A stretch of 64,000 bases of DNA from Paenibacillus qinlingensis (GCF_013204845.1 NZ_JABMKY010000008.1:248001-312000); one strand, 5' to 3'; numbered from the stretch's first letter, positions 52,357-61,511 are shown. The notes: a model not told the origin generated them from the sequence alone. Numbers and translations are program-made.

Positions 52357-54507
52357 ATGAAAATTCTCGTACTGACTGAAAAACCAAGTGTAGCCAAAGA
52401 AATTGCCCGTGTACTAGGTTGTAATCAGAAGCAAAAACATCACTTTGAAGGTGCCAAATATGTCGTTACCTGGGCACTTGGCCATCTCGTCACGCTCGCT
52501 GAGCCCGATGATTACGATCCCAAGTTCAAGACATGGAACCTAGAAGATCTACCCATTATTCCTGGCAAAATGAAGCTCAAAGTCATGAAAGAAACTTCGC
52601 AGCAGTTTCGTGCTATTGAGCATCTCAGCCGCCGTGGTGACCTGTCGGAGCTGGTCATCGCAACCGATGCGGGGCGCGAAGGCGAACTCGTCGCGCGCTG
52701 GATTATGGAGCTGATCCGCTGGAAGAAGCCGTTCAAACGGCTTTGGATCTCGTCGCAGACGGATCAGGCGATTCGCGAAGGCTTCGCGCAGCTGAAGCCT
52801 GGCACCGACTACAATCGGCTGTATCAAGCAGCCGTCTGTCGTTCCGAGGCCGATTGGCTCATCGGCCTTAATGTAACCCGCGCGCTGACCAGCAAGTTCG
52901 GCGCGTCGTTATCCGCTGGGCGCGTGCAGACGCCCACGCTGGCCATGATGATCAACCGTGAGGCGGAAATCCGTGATTTCCGGTCTGTCGACTATTGGTT
53001 GATCGAAGCCGAGCTCGGGTCCTTCCGCGCCCAGTGGCGGGACCCGAAGACCGGCGACTCGCGTATATTTGACCGCGAGCGCGCCGATAGCTTGAAAGCC
53101 AAACTGCAAGGCCAGAGCGGCCGCATCGTGCAGGTGAATAAGACCGAGAAGCAGATTCCGCATCCGCTGGCATATGATTTGACGGAGCTGCAGCGCGACG
53201 CGAACCGCAAGTTCGGTTTCTCGGCTAAACAGACGTCGAATGTCCTGCAACGACTCTATGAGCAATACAAATTGGTCACTTACCCGCGAACAGATTCGCG
53301 CTATTTGACCTCTGACATGGTACCGACCTTGCTCGGTCGTTTGAAAGGAGCCGCTATTGGTCCTTATGCGGCGCTTGCCGCACCTTTTATCCGCAAGCCT
53401 CTGACGATAACGAAACGAATCGTCGACGACTCCAAAGTCAGTGATCACCATGCCATTATTCCGACAGGTGAAGCCATCTCACTTGCAACGCTAAGTGCAG
53501 ATGAACGTCGACTCTATGATCTGATTCTTCGCCGTTTCTTAGCTTTATTCAGCGGTCCTTGCCGCTACGATGAAACGAAGTTAACGATTGAAATCGCTGG
53601 AGAGAAGCTCTATGCTTCAGGCAAAGTCGTAAAGCAAGCCGGCTGGAAAGAAGTCTACGGCGCCACCGATTTCACCGATCCCGATCGGGAAGACAATGAA
53701 TCCGAGGAAGAGACAGGACAACTGCTGCCACAAGCAGCTGAGAAAGACGCAGTTACGGCTCGCAACGTTCGACAAGTTAGCCGCCAAACGAAGCCGCCTT
53801 CTCGCCATAATGAGGCCTCCCTGCTATCGCAGATGGAGAAATTCGGTCTTGGCACACCCGCAACTCGTGCAGATATCATCGAGAAGCTTGTGTCCTCCGA
53901 CACCATTGAGCGCCAAGGTTCCTTGCTCATCCCTACCGGCAAAGGTACACAACTCATCGAGCTTGCTTCCGAGGAGCTTCGTTCACCCGAGCTTACAGCA
54001 CGTTGGGAGCAGGAACTTGAACGCATATCCAAAGGCAAAGGAAGTATGGAAGCTTTCCTCAGTGGCATTCGCAAGAAAGCTGCCGAGCTAGTCGATGAAG
54101 TCAAACGGAGCTCTGCAGCGTATAAACCGCATAATCTAACCGGCAGTAAATGCCCCGATTGCGGCGAATTCCTTCAGGAAGTCAAGGGCAAGCGAGGACG
54201 TTATCTCGTTTGTTCCAGTCGTGAGTGTTCGTATAAACGTGAAGCCGATGGACAATTAACGAACCATAGATGCCCACAGTGCCATAAGAAGATGGAAATA
54301 CACACGGGTAAAGCAGGCAAATATTTTCAATGCCGCCCCTGCAATGTCGTTGAGAAAATCGACGGAGATTCTAAGGGTGGAGGCGGTCGCAAGGCTACAG
54401 CCAAGGTCAACCGCCAGCTAATCGAGCAATTCTCCGATTCTGCCGGCGTGGGGAATTCACTCGCAGACAAGCTGCTTGCTGCCCTTCAGCAGAAGAAAGA
54501 AGACTAA
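52357..54507 (+). CDS. topB: DNA topoisomerase III
   Basis: Type IA topoisomerase, 716 residues, which relaxes negative supercoils and resolves decatenation intermediates. Toprim domain at the N-terminus (VLTEKPSVAKEIA; ATDAGREGELVARWI). Catalytic Y309 lies in YPRTDSRYL, followed by SDHHAIIPT and GLGTPATRADIIEKL. The C-terminus has two Cys4 zinc ribbons (CPDCGEF... and CPQCHKKM...). ATG at 52357 follows AGAGGT; an in-frame start ten codons upstream lacks support. The middle of the gene (about 52650-53200) is more GC-rich than its ends. Confidence 0.95.
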   Translation: MKILVLTEKPSVAKEIARVLGCNQKQKHHFEGAKYVVTWALGHLVTLAEPDDYDPKFKTWNLEDLPIIPGKMKLKVMKETSQQFRAIEHLSRRGDLSELVIATDAGREGELVARWIMELIRWKKPFKRLWISSQTDQAIREGFAQLKPGTDYNRLYQAAVCRSEADWLIGLNVTRALTSKFGASLSAGRVQTPTLAMMINREAEIRDFRSVDYWLIEAELGSFRAQWRDPKTGDSRIFDRERADSLKAKLQGQSGRIVQVNKTEKQIPHPLAYDLTELQRDANRKFGFSAKQTSNVLQRLYEQYKLVTYPRTDSRYLTSDMVPTLLGRLKGAAIGPYAALAAPFIRKPLTITKRIVDDSKVSDHHAIIPTGEAISLATLSADERRLYDLILRRFLALFSGPCRYDETKLTIEIAGEKLYASGKVVKQAGWKEVYGATDFTDPDREDNESEEETGQLLPQAAEKDAVTARNVRQVSRQTKPPSRHNEASLLSQMEKFGLGTPATRADIIEKLVSSDTIERQGSLLIPTGKGTQLIELASEELRSPELTARWEQELERISKGKGSMEAFLSGIRKKAAELVDEVKRSSAAYKPHNLTGSKCPDCGEFLQEVKGKRGRYLVCSSRECSYKREADGQLTNHRCPQCHKKMEIHTGKAGKYFQCRPCNVVEKIDGDSKGGGGRKATAKVNRQLIEQFSDSAGVGNSLADKLLAALQQKKED

Positions 54508-54517
54508 TATCACGAAT

Positions 54518-54553
54518 AAAGCCCAAGCGACTCCCTTCATCGCTTGGGCTTTT
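54518..54553 (+). terminator. Rho-independent terminator after topB
   Basis: Perfect arms AAAGCCCAAGCGA / TCGCTTGGGCTTT around CTCCCTTCA, then a T-run. Confidence 0.88.
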
Positions 54554-54614
54554 ACACTATGAGAACAACTTTTATACCGGCATCTGCCTATTTGTTACTA
54601 TTCATGACGACTCT

Positions 54615-54950
54615 TTATGTTCTGGTTAATATCCTGCCCTTAACCGCTAATTCGAGATCTTCTAACGTTGTGATCCCCAAGCTAACCAGCGCATCTCCTG
54701 CTTCCATGTGAACGTTAGCTAAGATATGCATACTTGTATGAGGCACTAGTGATTTCCGAAACTCATGAAAAAGCACCGCATTATACGCTTTGAGAACCGT
54801 CATAAACTCAACAGTAGGCGGGATAAATCCGCGAATTTCAGACGATCGCCAGAAAAACTCCCTCACATGCATAATGTCGGATCCCGTTCGGTTCAGCTTT
54901 CGAATCATCGCAAAAAACTCATCAACAAGTACTTGTCGATCCGCTTTCAT
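54615..54950 (-). CDS. Hypothetical protein, 111 aa
   Basis: Not recognised. It is a mostly helical, His/Arg-containing cytoplasmic protein. ATG at 54950 is well placed behind GGAGGGA, and codon use is like its neighbours, so it is likely a real gene. The last ~35 residues contain MHILANVHMEAGDALVSLG, a possible small HTH-like or dimerisation stretch. No motif supports a function. Confidence 0.65.
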   Translation of the reverse strand: MKADRQVLVDEFFAMIRKLNRTGSDIMHVREFFWRSSEIRGFIPPTVEFMTVLKAYNAVLFHEFRKSLVPHTSMHILANVHMEAGDALVSLGITTLEDLELAVKGRILTRT

Positions 54951-55043
54951 GTGACCATCCCTCCAATGACGTATTCCTACTTGAAGGATACCATAAATAG
55001 TCCTTTAGTTCTATAATGACATCTCATGTAAGGGCTTAAATAC

Positions 55044-55520
55044 CTATGAAATTTGCGGATTCTTCCCATTTCCTTTCCATTTGCCTCTCTGCGATAGAAG
55101 CATGTCCACCACATACAGCACAACACCCATATTAATCGCTATATCCGCTAGATTCATAATTCCATTGCCAGAGTTAATAACAATGAAATCGGTGACCTTC
55201 CCGAATAGAAGCCGTTCAATTCCGTTCCCAATTGCCCCACCAACAAGGAGTGCTGCTGCACTTTGTTTCAATATTCCCGGAAAACCTCCCTTTTTACGGT
55301 ACCACCAAATCCCTGCAACAATGAGAACAGCTAAAACACCGAGTATAGGAGCCCATCCCTGCAGCGAACTTCCTGCTGCCCCGCTATTTTGATAATACGT
55401 GAATGAAATAAAATCTTTATAAAAGGGCATGGATTCACCAACCGTCATCACCGAGCGAATCCAATACTTAGACAGCTGATCGATCGCCGTAATCACAACA
55501 ATAATTGAATAAAATAGCAT
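55044..55520 (-). CDS. lspA: Lipoprotein signal peptidase II
   Basis: Membrane aspartyl protease that cleaves prolipoprotein signal peptides, 158 residues, four membrane helices. DQLSKYW at the N-terminus, YQNSGAAGSSLQGW, catalytic Asp in GKVTDFIVI and the second Asp in MNLADIAI are all present. The conserved NxxDR motif reads NGIER, so Asp is replaced by Glu. ATG at 55520 follows GGGAGTGG. Being next to unrelated genes, it may be a paralogue of a main lspA elsewhere. Confidence 0.88.
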   Translation of the reverse strand: MLFYSIIVVITAIDQLSKYWIRSVMTVGESMPFYKDFISFTYYQNSGAAGSSLQGWAPILGVLAVLIVAGIWWYRKKGGFPGILKQSAAALLVGGAIGNGIERLLFGKVTDFIVINSGNGIMNLADIAINMGVVLYVVDMLLSQRGKWKGNGKNPQIS

Positions 55521-55620
55521 GCTACCACTCCCATCGACTCTCAAACTACAACTTCACTCTTATTTTACTTGAAATGGAGGACTACCTGTTAATTCTGCGA
55601 GTCTCGATTATCTTGCATGG

Positions 55621-55653
55621 TAAAAAGCCCCCTCAGTCCTCCCTGTGGCGGCT
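55621..55653 (-). terminator. Weak terminator after the HAD gene
   Basis: On the minus strand AGCCGCC pairs with GGGGGCT (one mismatch), followed by TTTTTA. Loop of 14 nt. Confidence 0.45.
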
Positions 55654-55678
55654 CATGACTATCTCTGCTGCAAGTCCC

Positions 55679-56314
55679 TCAACTTAGGCTTATTAGTGTT
55701 CGGTATAGCTCACTAGGCGTGTTTGCCATATGGTCCGGATGTCCACTCAGGAGTAGCTGAGGTGAATCATATCCCCATGTTACGGCTACGATGGGCACAC
55801 CTAACTTCTTACAGGATTCAATATCCCGTAACTCATCACCAACATAAATCATCCGTGTAGGCGTGGTTCCCCATTGCTTCATCACTTTGCGAATCGAGTG
55901 GTGTTTCCCGAAAATATGCTTCGCTGAAATGATCTCTTTAAACGCACCTTCCAGCTTATTTTTCCTTAAAAAAAGCCGGATATTTGCTTCTGAATTGGAA
56001 GAAAGAATCGAGCTCTTAACCCCTTGTGCGGAGAGCTTCGCAATGACCTCCTTCATACCAGGTACGATTTGCAGTGATCGAATGTTCTCGTGATAGAGCT
56101 GTCGCCCTGCTACCATCAGCTTAGGAATTTGTAGCACGGGTACCCCTAACCGATCTACGCGTTCAGAAATGGACATGGAGCGTAACGGGCCCAAGTCCTG
56201 TTCACGAATAGGGCGGAAACGGTGTTGGATGGCCATTTCATTATAAAGTTTAACCAGGAGTGCCCTGGAATCGACAAGTGTCCCGTCAAAATCAAATAGG
56301 ATGTGTTTTACCAT
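55679..56314 (-). CDS. HAD superfamily phosphatase (phosphoglycolate phosphatase/PpaX-like)
   Basis: A 211-residue haloacid dehalogenase-type hydrolase. Motif I DFDGTLVDS (residues 8-16), motif II SSNSE, a Lys in the SIRKVMK region, and motif III YVGDELRDI followed by VTWGYDSP are in order. The helical cap (about 17-85) is of the Gph/PpaX class. Substrate could be phosphoglycolate, pyrophosphate or a nucleotide; undetermined. Its start overlaps the 98-aa gene upstream by 7 nt. Confidence 0.88.
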   Translation of the reverse strand: MVKHILFDFDGTLVDSRALLVKLYNEMAIQHRFRPIREQDLGPLRSMSISERVDRLGVPVLQIPKLMVAGRQLYHENIRSLQIVPGMKEVIAKLSAQGVKSSILSSNSEANIRLFLRKNKLEGAFKEIISAKHIFGKHHSIRKVMKQWGTTPTRMIYVGDELRDIESCKKLGVPIVAVTWGYDSPQLLLSGHPDHMANTPSELYRTLISLS

Positions 56315-56604
56315 CTGGGTGTATATACAAATAAGGCCGGACCCTCGGGCGGCACTTGGCGAATTTGATTATGTTTAAACTCTTGGGCTGGATCAAGTAC
56401 CACATGCGGATTACTTACAGTTCGCAAATCCTCCCACGTACAAGAAACACCGTGGTCGTAGCCCGCTGCTCCACCTGAGAACATTTTACAACCTTTGCAA
56501 AATTGCTCCTTTTGCTGCGCATCCAATTTCACGACTTTATTACGAAGACAACAGTAAATTTCATTAACTGTGTTACATACATTAACATGAGTGATCATAG
56601 CCAT
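56308..56604 (-). CDS. Cysteine-rich hypothetical protein, 98 aa
   Basis: Not recognised. It has cysteines at about 10, 18, 19, 36, 39 and 55, including FCKGCKMFSGG and a Trp-flanked VSCTW, suggesting metal binding or a redox role. ATG at 56604 follows AAGGAG at 10 nt. Overlap with the HAD gene indicates co-translation. Confidence 0.65.
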   Translation of the reverse strand: MAMITHVNVCNTVNEIYCCLRNKVVKLDAQQKEQFCKGCKMFSGGAAGYDHGVSCTWEDLRTVSNPHVVLDPAQEFKHNQIRQVPPEGPALFVYTPRW

Positions 56605-56768
56605 TTACCGTCAACTCCTTGCGGCACTTTGAGTGTGTAATAGTAAGTTTATCGAGCTACTATTAAGTGTATGACACAATTTTGTAAACGGAATAACATT
56701 TCTCACGATGGGCCGTCCAAATTTGCTACAATTAGGAAATACAATAACAGGTTTGGAGGTTCTTCCCC

Positions 56769-57371
56769 ATGCAGGACGCTTTGCATTATGTAATTCCGAT
56801 TCTTATCTTTGGCTTTTTTATTTATCGACGGGTGAAGCGCACTATTGGCTTTCAAAAGCTTTCCCGTGGCAGACTCACCTTCCGTCTGTCCTTATTCAGC
56901 CTATTAGGGGTCATTATTTTCCTCCTGGGCTTCGTCCATCCCATCCACTTCATCGGCTATTTGATCGGGCTTGCCGGTGGCACCTTGCTCGGGCGAACTG
57001 CGATTCGCCATACCCGCTTCGAGCATCGAAGTGATGGCTGGTACTATCGCACACATCTCTGGATTGAGATCACCGTCCTTGTTCTCTTCTTAGGTCGCAT
57101 CGCGTATCGCTACGCCAGTGTCGCTATTTCCACCGGGTCAACAACAACCTTCAGCCCTGCTGACTTCTCACAATTTACCAAAGATCCCGTCACCGCTGGT
57201 GTTTTCTTCATCATTGTGTCGTACTACGTTCTGTTTTTCGGCTACTTACTGCGCGAAGGAACCAAACTGGATCCGGCAGGATTGGTGGATAGCGACGATG
57301 ACGTGATCGCGAGCCACGGAACTCCCAACACAGGGGTTTCTAGTCCGCAGGCGAACGTTCGGGTGGAGTAG
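56769..57371 (+). CDS. Multi-pass membrane protein, DUF1453/CcdC-like
   Basis: A 200-residue protein with about five hydrophobic helices (residues ~5-20, 45-62, 63-80, 98-115, 135-160) and a polar Asp-rich C-terminal tail. The pattern around YYRTHLWIEITVLVLFLGRIAYR recalls CcdC/DUF1453 proteins; the assignment is weak. ATG at 56769 follows TTGGAGG. Function unknown. Confidence 0.65.
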   Translation: MQDALHYVIPILIFGFFIYRRVKRTIGFQKLSRGRLTFRLSLFSLLGVIIFLLGFVHPIHFIGYLIGLAGGTLLGRTAIRHTRFEHRSDGWYYRTHLWIEITVLVLFLGRIAYRYASVAISTGSTTTFSPADFSQFTKDPVTAGVFFIIVSYYVLFFGYLLREGTKLDPAGLVDSDDDVIASHGTPNTGVSSPQANVRVE

Positions 57372-57480
57372 CGGATCTGGCCAAAAATAGACCCTTTCTG
57401 TGGCTACTACTATCCCCATTCCTCCTACTCCTACTTTACTCCTGCGCTAATTCCTACCCATACGCACAGGCACTTAACAA

Positions 57481-57530
57481 GATAGGGATATTCTCCAAGG
57501 TCAATTGACCAGGGGAATATCCCTATTTTA
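57481..57530 (+). terminator. Strong terminator after the membrane protein gene
   Basis: ATAGGGATATTCTCC pairs with GGGGAATATCCCTAT (one G-T pair), an inner palindrome GGTCAATTGACC extends the stem, and TTTTATC follows. Confidence 0.85.
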
Positions 57531-57559
57531 TCGCTAGCAGGTGAGCGATCTGCGAATGC

Positions 57560-57787
57560 CGCCCATTCGGTTGGCGATACCACTTTTAACGCCCTTCTGG
57601 GGCGTTATTTGCTACGCCGAGGGCATCTCGCCCTGCAATAAGACCCTTTTCTGGCCTTATTGCCTGCGTTTCCGCCCATTCGGTTGGCGATACCCACTTT
57701 TAACGCCCTTCTGGGGCGTTATTTGCTACGCCGAGGACGTCTCGCCCTGCAATAAGACCCTTTGCGAGCCTTATTGCCTGCGTTTCC
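57560..57787. repeat. Tandem duplication of a 113-bp unit with two hairpins each
   Basis: Units at 57560-57672 and 57673-57787 begin CGCCCATTCGGTTGGCGATA and are nearly identical. Each holds AACGCCC TTCTG GGGCGTT and a GCAATAAG ... CTTATTGC hairpin. The second copy runs to within 4 nt of the ABC exporter stop. No gene is seen in 57531-57790. Confidence 0.85.
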
Positions 57788-57790
57788 AGG

Positions 57791-59869
57791 CTACACTACG
57801 CCGCCCTTCGCTGCCTCCTCGGCAGCTTTCGCGAACTGCGTGCTGTACAGCCGCGCGTACAGCCCTTCCATCGCCAGCAGCTCGCTGTGCGTGCCACGCT
57901 CCACGACGCTGCCCGCTTCGATCACCAGAATGTGATCGGCGGCCAGCACCGTGGAGAGCCGGTGCGCGATCACGAGCGTCGTGCGCCCTTGCATCAGCTC
58001 CTCGAGCGCCGCCTGCACATAGGACTCGGATTCCGAGTCCAAGTGCGACGTCGCCTCATCGAGGATGAGGATGCGCGGACGCTTCAGGATCGCGCGAGCA
58101 ATCGCGATCCGCTGGCGCTCGCCACCGGAGAGCCGGTGGCCGCGCTCTCCAACCATCGTGTCGTACCCTTCGGGGAGCGACACGATGAAATCGTGGATGT
58201 AGGCCTGCCGACAAGCGGCCTCCATTTCCTCACGCGTAGCGTCCTCCCGCGCAAAGCGCAGGTTGTCGCCAATCGTCGCGTGGAACAGAAAGGACTCCTG
58301 CGTCACATACGCGATCTGCGCCCGCAGTGACGATAACTCCACGTCGCGGACGTTCACACCGTCGACCTCAATAACGCCGGCTGTCGGGTCGTACAGCCGC
58401 GCGATCATCCCAATCAGCGTCGACTTCCCGGCGCCGCTTGGTCCGACAAGCGCAACCATCTCACCTGGCTGCGCCTCGAAGGTGATGTCGCGCAGTGCAT
58501 ACTGCACCTTCCTCCCGTTCTCCCCAGTTTCCACCAGCTTCTCCTCTGCTTCGCCCTGCTCCGTCTGCCTTTTATGCAGCCTCGCTTCCTCGGGTTCCAC
58601 GAGCTTCTCCCTTGCCCCGCCTCGTTCCACCAGCTTCCCTCTCTCAGCCCCATCGCCTCGACCTGCCAGCTTCCCTCTCTGCTCTACTCCGTCCTGCTCC
58701 TGCGTCTTCCCTCTCTCCTTCTGCCCAACTCTAGCCGACTCCCCAACCTTATATGCAAAAGAAACCTGCTTATACCTCACATGCCCCGCCACAGCCCCTA
58801 ACTGGCGCGCACCCTCAGCATCCATGACATCAGGCACCATGTCCTGATACTCAAATATCCGTTGAAATACCCCCAGCGCTGTCGCTACCTCGACATGTAG
58901 ATTCAGCAATGTCCCTACTGGCATATACAACCGTCCCAAATACGCCGTAAACGCGACGATGGAGCCTAAAGTCATATCGCCTTGAATGACAGAGTAGCCG
59001 CCATAAATATAAATAATAGCCGTGCCTAACGGTCCTAACGTGCTCGTTGCCATTCCGAACCAACGGCCGACAAGATTGAGCCGCAGCTCGAGATCCATCA
59101 CCTTTTGATTCATCTTTGTGAATTCTTGCTCTTGTTGCTTTTCTCTACCAAAAATCCGCGTCAACAACGCACCTGAAATACCGAAATTTTCATTCAGCTG
59201 TGAGGTGATGTCGGAGCGCACCTTTTGCGTTTCAATCCGTAATTCTTTCCGCAGCTTGGATACCTTTTTCACAGGCAATACGAAGAGTGGCAGGATAAGT
59301 ACCGAAATAATCGCCAACTTCCAATCTAGCGCAAACAAGATACCAATTGTCGTGAAAACAATGACGATCTGCGTGATTGAAGAAACAACAATGGACGTAA
59401 CCACACTCTGTACCGACTGCACATCACCTGTAATCCGCTGAACAATTTCGCCAGAACGCGCGTCCGTAAAGAACGACATCGATTGCCGCTGCAAATTGTG
59501 AAATAACGACTGCCCCAAATCCCGTATAACCCCTTGGGTTACTTTGGTATTGAGATGGTTTTGCCATACACCGATCATTCCGCTCAAAACAGGCAGCACG
59601 ATTAACAGCAGCGCCATCACAGACAATAGCTGAACACGTCCCTGTGGAATAGCGGTATCAATAATTTCCTTCATAACTAGAGGCGGGATCAAGCCCATCA
59701 CTGCCGCAAGCAGCGCCAAGCCGATAATGACCAAGAGCTGGCCCCAATACCTTTTGAACAATAACAAAATCCTTCGTATCGATACATCCTTCAACTTGGC
59801 CTTTGGACGATTCCGGTCGGAAAGCCGCCCCATTCCTCCTGGCCCACCTGATCCACCTGGTCCGATCAC
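57791..59869 (-). CDS. ABC transporter, fused permease-ATPase, with charged insertion
   Basis: A 692-residue half-transporter of the MsbA/LmrA class: Gly-rich N-terminus, six membrane helices (about 30-340), then an ATPase domain with GPSGAGKST, LSGGERQRIAIARAI and ILILDEATSHLD. Between the first beta-strand (FAYKVGE) and the next (YALRDITF) there is an insertion of ~75 Lys/Glu/Gly/Arg-rich residues (about 372-450) with repeated KLVE units, making it longer than the usual ~600. GTG at 59869 follows GGAGTGAT. The ATPase half is visibly more GC-rich than the membrane half. Substrate unknown. Confidence 0.9.
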   Translation of the reverse strand: MIGPGGSGGPGGMGRLSDRNRPKAKLKDVSIRRILLLFKRYWGQLLVIIGLALLAAVMGLIPPLVMKEIIDTAIPQGRVQLLSVMALLLIVLPVLSGMIGVWQNHLNTKVTQGVIRDLGQSLFHNLQRQSMSFFTDARSGEIVQRITGDVQSVQSVVTSIVVSSITQIVIVFTTIGILFALDWKLAIISVLILPLFVLPVKKVSKLRKELRIETQKVRSDITSQLNENFGISGALLTRIFGREKQQEQEFTKMNQKVMDLELRLNLVGRWFGMATSTLGPLGTAIIYIYGGYSVIQGDMTLGSIVAFTAYLGRLYMPVGTLLNLHVEVATALGVFQRIFEYQDMVPDVMDAEGARQLGAVAGHVRYKQVSFAYKVGESARVGQKERGKTQEQDGVEQRGKLAGRGDGAERGKLVERGGAREKLVEPEEARLHKRQTEQGEAEEKLVETGENGRKVQYALRDITFEAQPGEMVALVGPSGAGKSTLIGMIARLYDPTAGVIEVDGVNVRDVELSSLRAQIAYVTQESFLFHATIGDNLRFAREDATREEMEAACRQAYIHDFIVSLPEGYDTMVGERGHRLSGGERQRIAIARAILKRPRILILDEATSHLDSESESYVQAALEELMQGRTTLVIAHRLSTVLAADHILVIEAGSVVERGTHSELLAMEGLYARLYSTQFAKAAEEAAKGGVV

Positions 59870-59911
59870 TCACTAATCACTCCGATCTTTCTCCTCTTTG
59901 CTGCCCCTCAG

Positions 59912-60445
59912 CTACAAAGGAATTGCATAAACAATGGCACGGGTTACTTCTTCCGCCATTCGCATCACATGATATAACGACGTCGTTTGCAGGACATTAT
60001 ACTGTCTTGGTCCATCCACGTTCACGATCGCCGCAATCGTGTAATGACCAATAGGAGGTAAGACTTTGCCTACTGATTTCCCTGGAGCCAGTGGCTGGTT
60101 CGACAATTGGTATAAACCCACACTCAATTTCCGACCTAAACAAGCATCTATCGCAATAACGACCACATCCGGTGGAATTTCCTGCAAGCGTATGGCCAAA
60201 TTAGTGGCATCACACGGTTCTGCCAGCGTGCCAATGACGTGTGGATAGCCTAGCTCTGCAAGCTTACTTCCCACAATCGGACCTAGTGAATCGCCCGTAG
60301 AGCGATCAGTCCCTATACAGACAAAAGCAAGCCTACTAGGCTCCAGCCCCTTGCTCATGGCAATCGATTGTAGAATTTGTCCTAACTGTTCTCCATCTAC
60401 TTTTTTCCAAAACTGCTCTTGCAGCTCCATCGTTTCTTTCTCCAT
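59912..60445 (-). CDS. yyaC: Spore protease YyaC family protein
   Basis: A 177-residue protein of the YyaC/DUF1256 family, related to GPR-like germination proteases and hydrogenase-maturation protease folds. FVCIGTDRSTGDSLGPIVG (near residue 42) and AIDACLG are the diagnostic acidic motifs, with a GKVLPPIGHYTI segment. ATG at 60445 follows GGGAGG; a GTG nine codons upstream is rejected. Supports an endospore former. The gap 60446-60670 holds AGAGGTTGTTCAAAA-type sequence but no gene. Confidence 0.88.
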   Translation of the reverse strand: MEKETMELQEQFWKKVDGEQLGQILQSIAMSKGLEPSRLAFVCIGTDRSTGDSLGPIVGSKLAELGYPHVIGTLAEPCDATNLAIRLQEIPPDVVVIAIDACLGRKLSVGLYQLSNQPLAPGKSVGKVLPPIGHYTIAAIVNVDGPRQYNVLQTTSLYHVMRMAEEVTRAIVYAIPL

Positions 60446-60670
60446 CTTTGCCTCCCATTCAGGCATGTACACCTAACGTTTCACCTGATGCATGATAGTT
60501 CCATTCTTTCATATGGAGGTAGGCTGTGTCCACTTGCATAGCACCGTATTCGCGCACACCAAATAAGCGTTACTCGACGACCGAGCAAAGCCTATTCATG
60601 CCGCTTATAGAGGTTGTTCAAAAATTCCACTTTTGATCACGAAGTCGTCCTTGAAGCGTATGTAACCTTC

Positions 60671-61330
60671 CTAATGTACGCGATTCATTCGAACAATGCG
60701 ATAATAGAGCTGACCGCTGATCTCTTGCTCCACTTCCAAATAACCTTCTGAGTGAACATAATCACCTAACATAAACGTGGAAGCATCTGCCGAATCGGCA
60801 TGTGTTAGAAAGAGCAACGCTACCTTATCATCCCCAACCACGAATCCAACCTGTTCCTTCACCTGAAATTTCTCAAGAATTTTACCATGATGTGATCTCA
60901 CGATATGATGAAACCGCCAAGCGCCTTCTTCTTGTATGATAAAATATAGCACACGATTGCGATGCGCATTGCTAAACTCCCGCGTCACACCGATCATACA
61001 CACATTTTCACCAACACGTAAATATTCATCAATGACATAGGATTTCAGTCGTAACCGACTCACATTCTTACTCTGAATATAAGTTTCCATCTCATCTATG
61101 GAACGCTGATCCCTCGGATCTTGTTTAGTTGCGTAAAATACTTCTTTAATAAACGTATCTGTTTGGAACTGCCTAGCCCCTTTGAAATGGTTATACGTAT
61201 GAAAAAACTGCTTAATCACAACCCGAATGTCTTCCGGTATGGTAGGACCTGTTTCCACGCTATACATGCGATCTGTTCGACCCGACAATTTAATTTTATG
61301 AAACCAGCTTTTCCAGACACTGACTTGCAT
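60671..61330 (-). CDS. Hypothetical protein, 219 aa
   Basis: Not recognised. A soluble alpha/beta protein with an N-terminal helical part (about 30-95) and strands around RLRLKSYVIDEYLRVGENVCMIGV, then WRFHHIVRSHH and GYLEVEQEISGQLYYRIVRM. The overall pattern suggests an NTF2-like or small beta-barrel fold but no motif confirms it. ATG at 61330 follows AGTAGGTGA. Confidence 0.7.
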   Translation of the reverse strand: MQVSVWKSWFHKIKLSGRTDRMYSVETGPTIPEDIRVVIKQFFHTYNHFKGARQFQTDTFIKEVFYATKQDPRDQRSIDEMETYIQSKNVSRLRLKSYVIDEYLRVGENVCMIGVTREFSNAHRNRVLYFIIQEEGAWRFHHIVRSHHGKILEKFQVKEQVGFVVGDDKVALLFLTHADSADASTFMLGDYVHSEGYLEVEQEISGQLYYRIVRMNRVH

Positions 61331-61417
61331 GCCGTACGTGTCACCTACTTTCTTCCAACCATTGTTCCATTATAGGCTATAATTCTCAAAAATTCGATAA
61401 AAATCGCACAAATCCGC

Positions 61418-61477
61418 AAAAAAAAGAGCATCTGCCGCTTTGCTTTCCATAAAGAAAAACATCGCGAACAGATGCTC
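61418..61477 (-). terminator. Rho-independent terminator after the NlpC/P60 gene
   Basis: AGAGCATCTG / CAGATGCTCT arms with a ~34-nt loop, followed by eight T on the minus strand. Confidence 0.8.
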
Positions 61478-61511
61478 TCATACCGCTGCTTATACTTGAT
61501 TCCGTAACTAC

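Noticed and set aside
52909..53451. 180-codon minus-strand frame
   Set aside because: Antisense to the topB catalytic region, explained by GC-rich codon use.
58484..58801. Overlapping Ser/Pro-rich plus-strand frames opposite the ABC exporter insertion
   Set aside because: Mirror images of the Lys/Glu/Gly-rich insert; no ribosome binding site or motif.
60601..60660. Sequence starting AGAGGTTGTTCAAAA, possibly the end of an insertion element
   Set aside because: Resembles words I recall from Paenibacillus intergenic repeats, but no second end, transposase or duplication is visible here.
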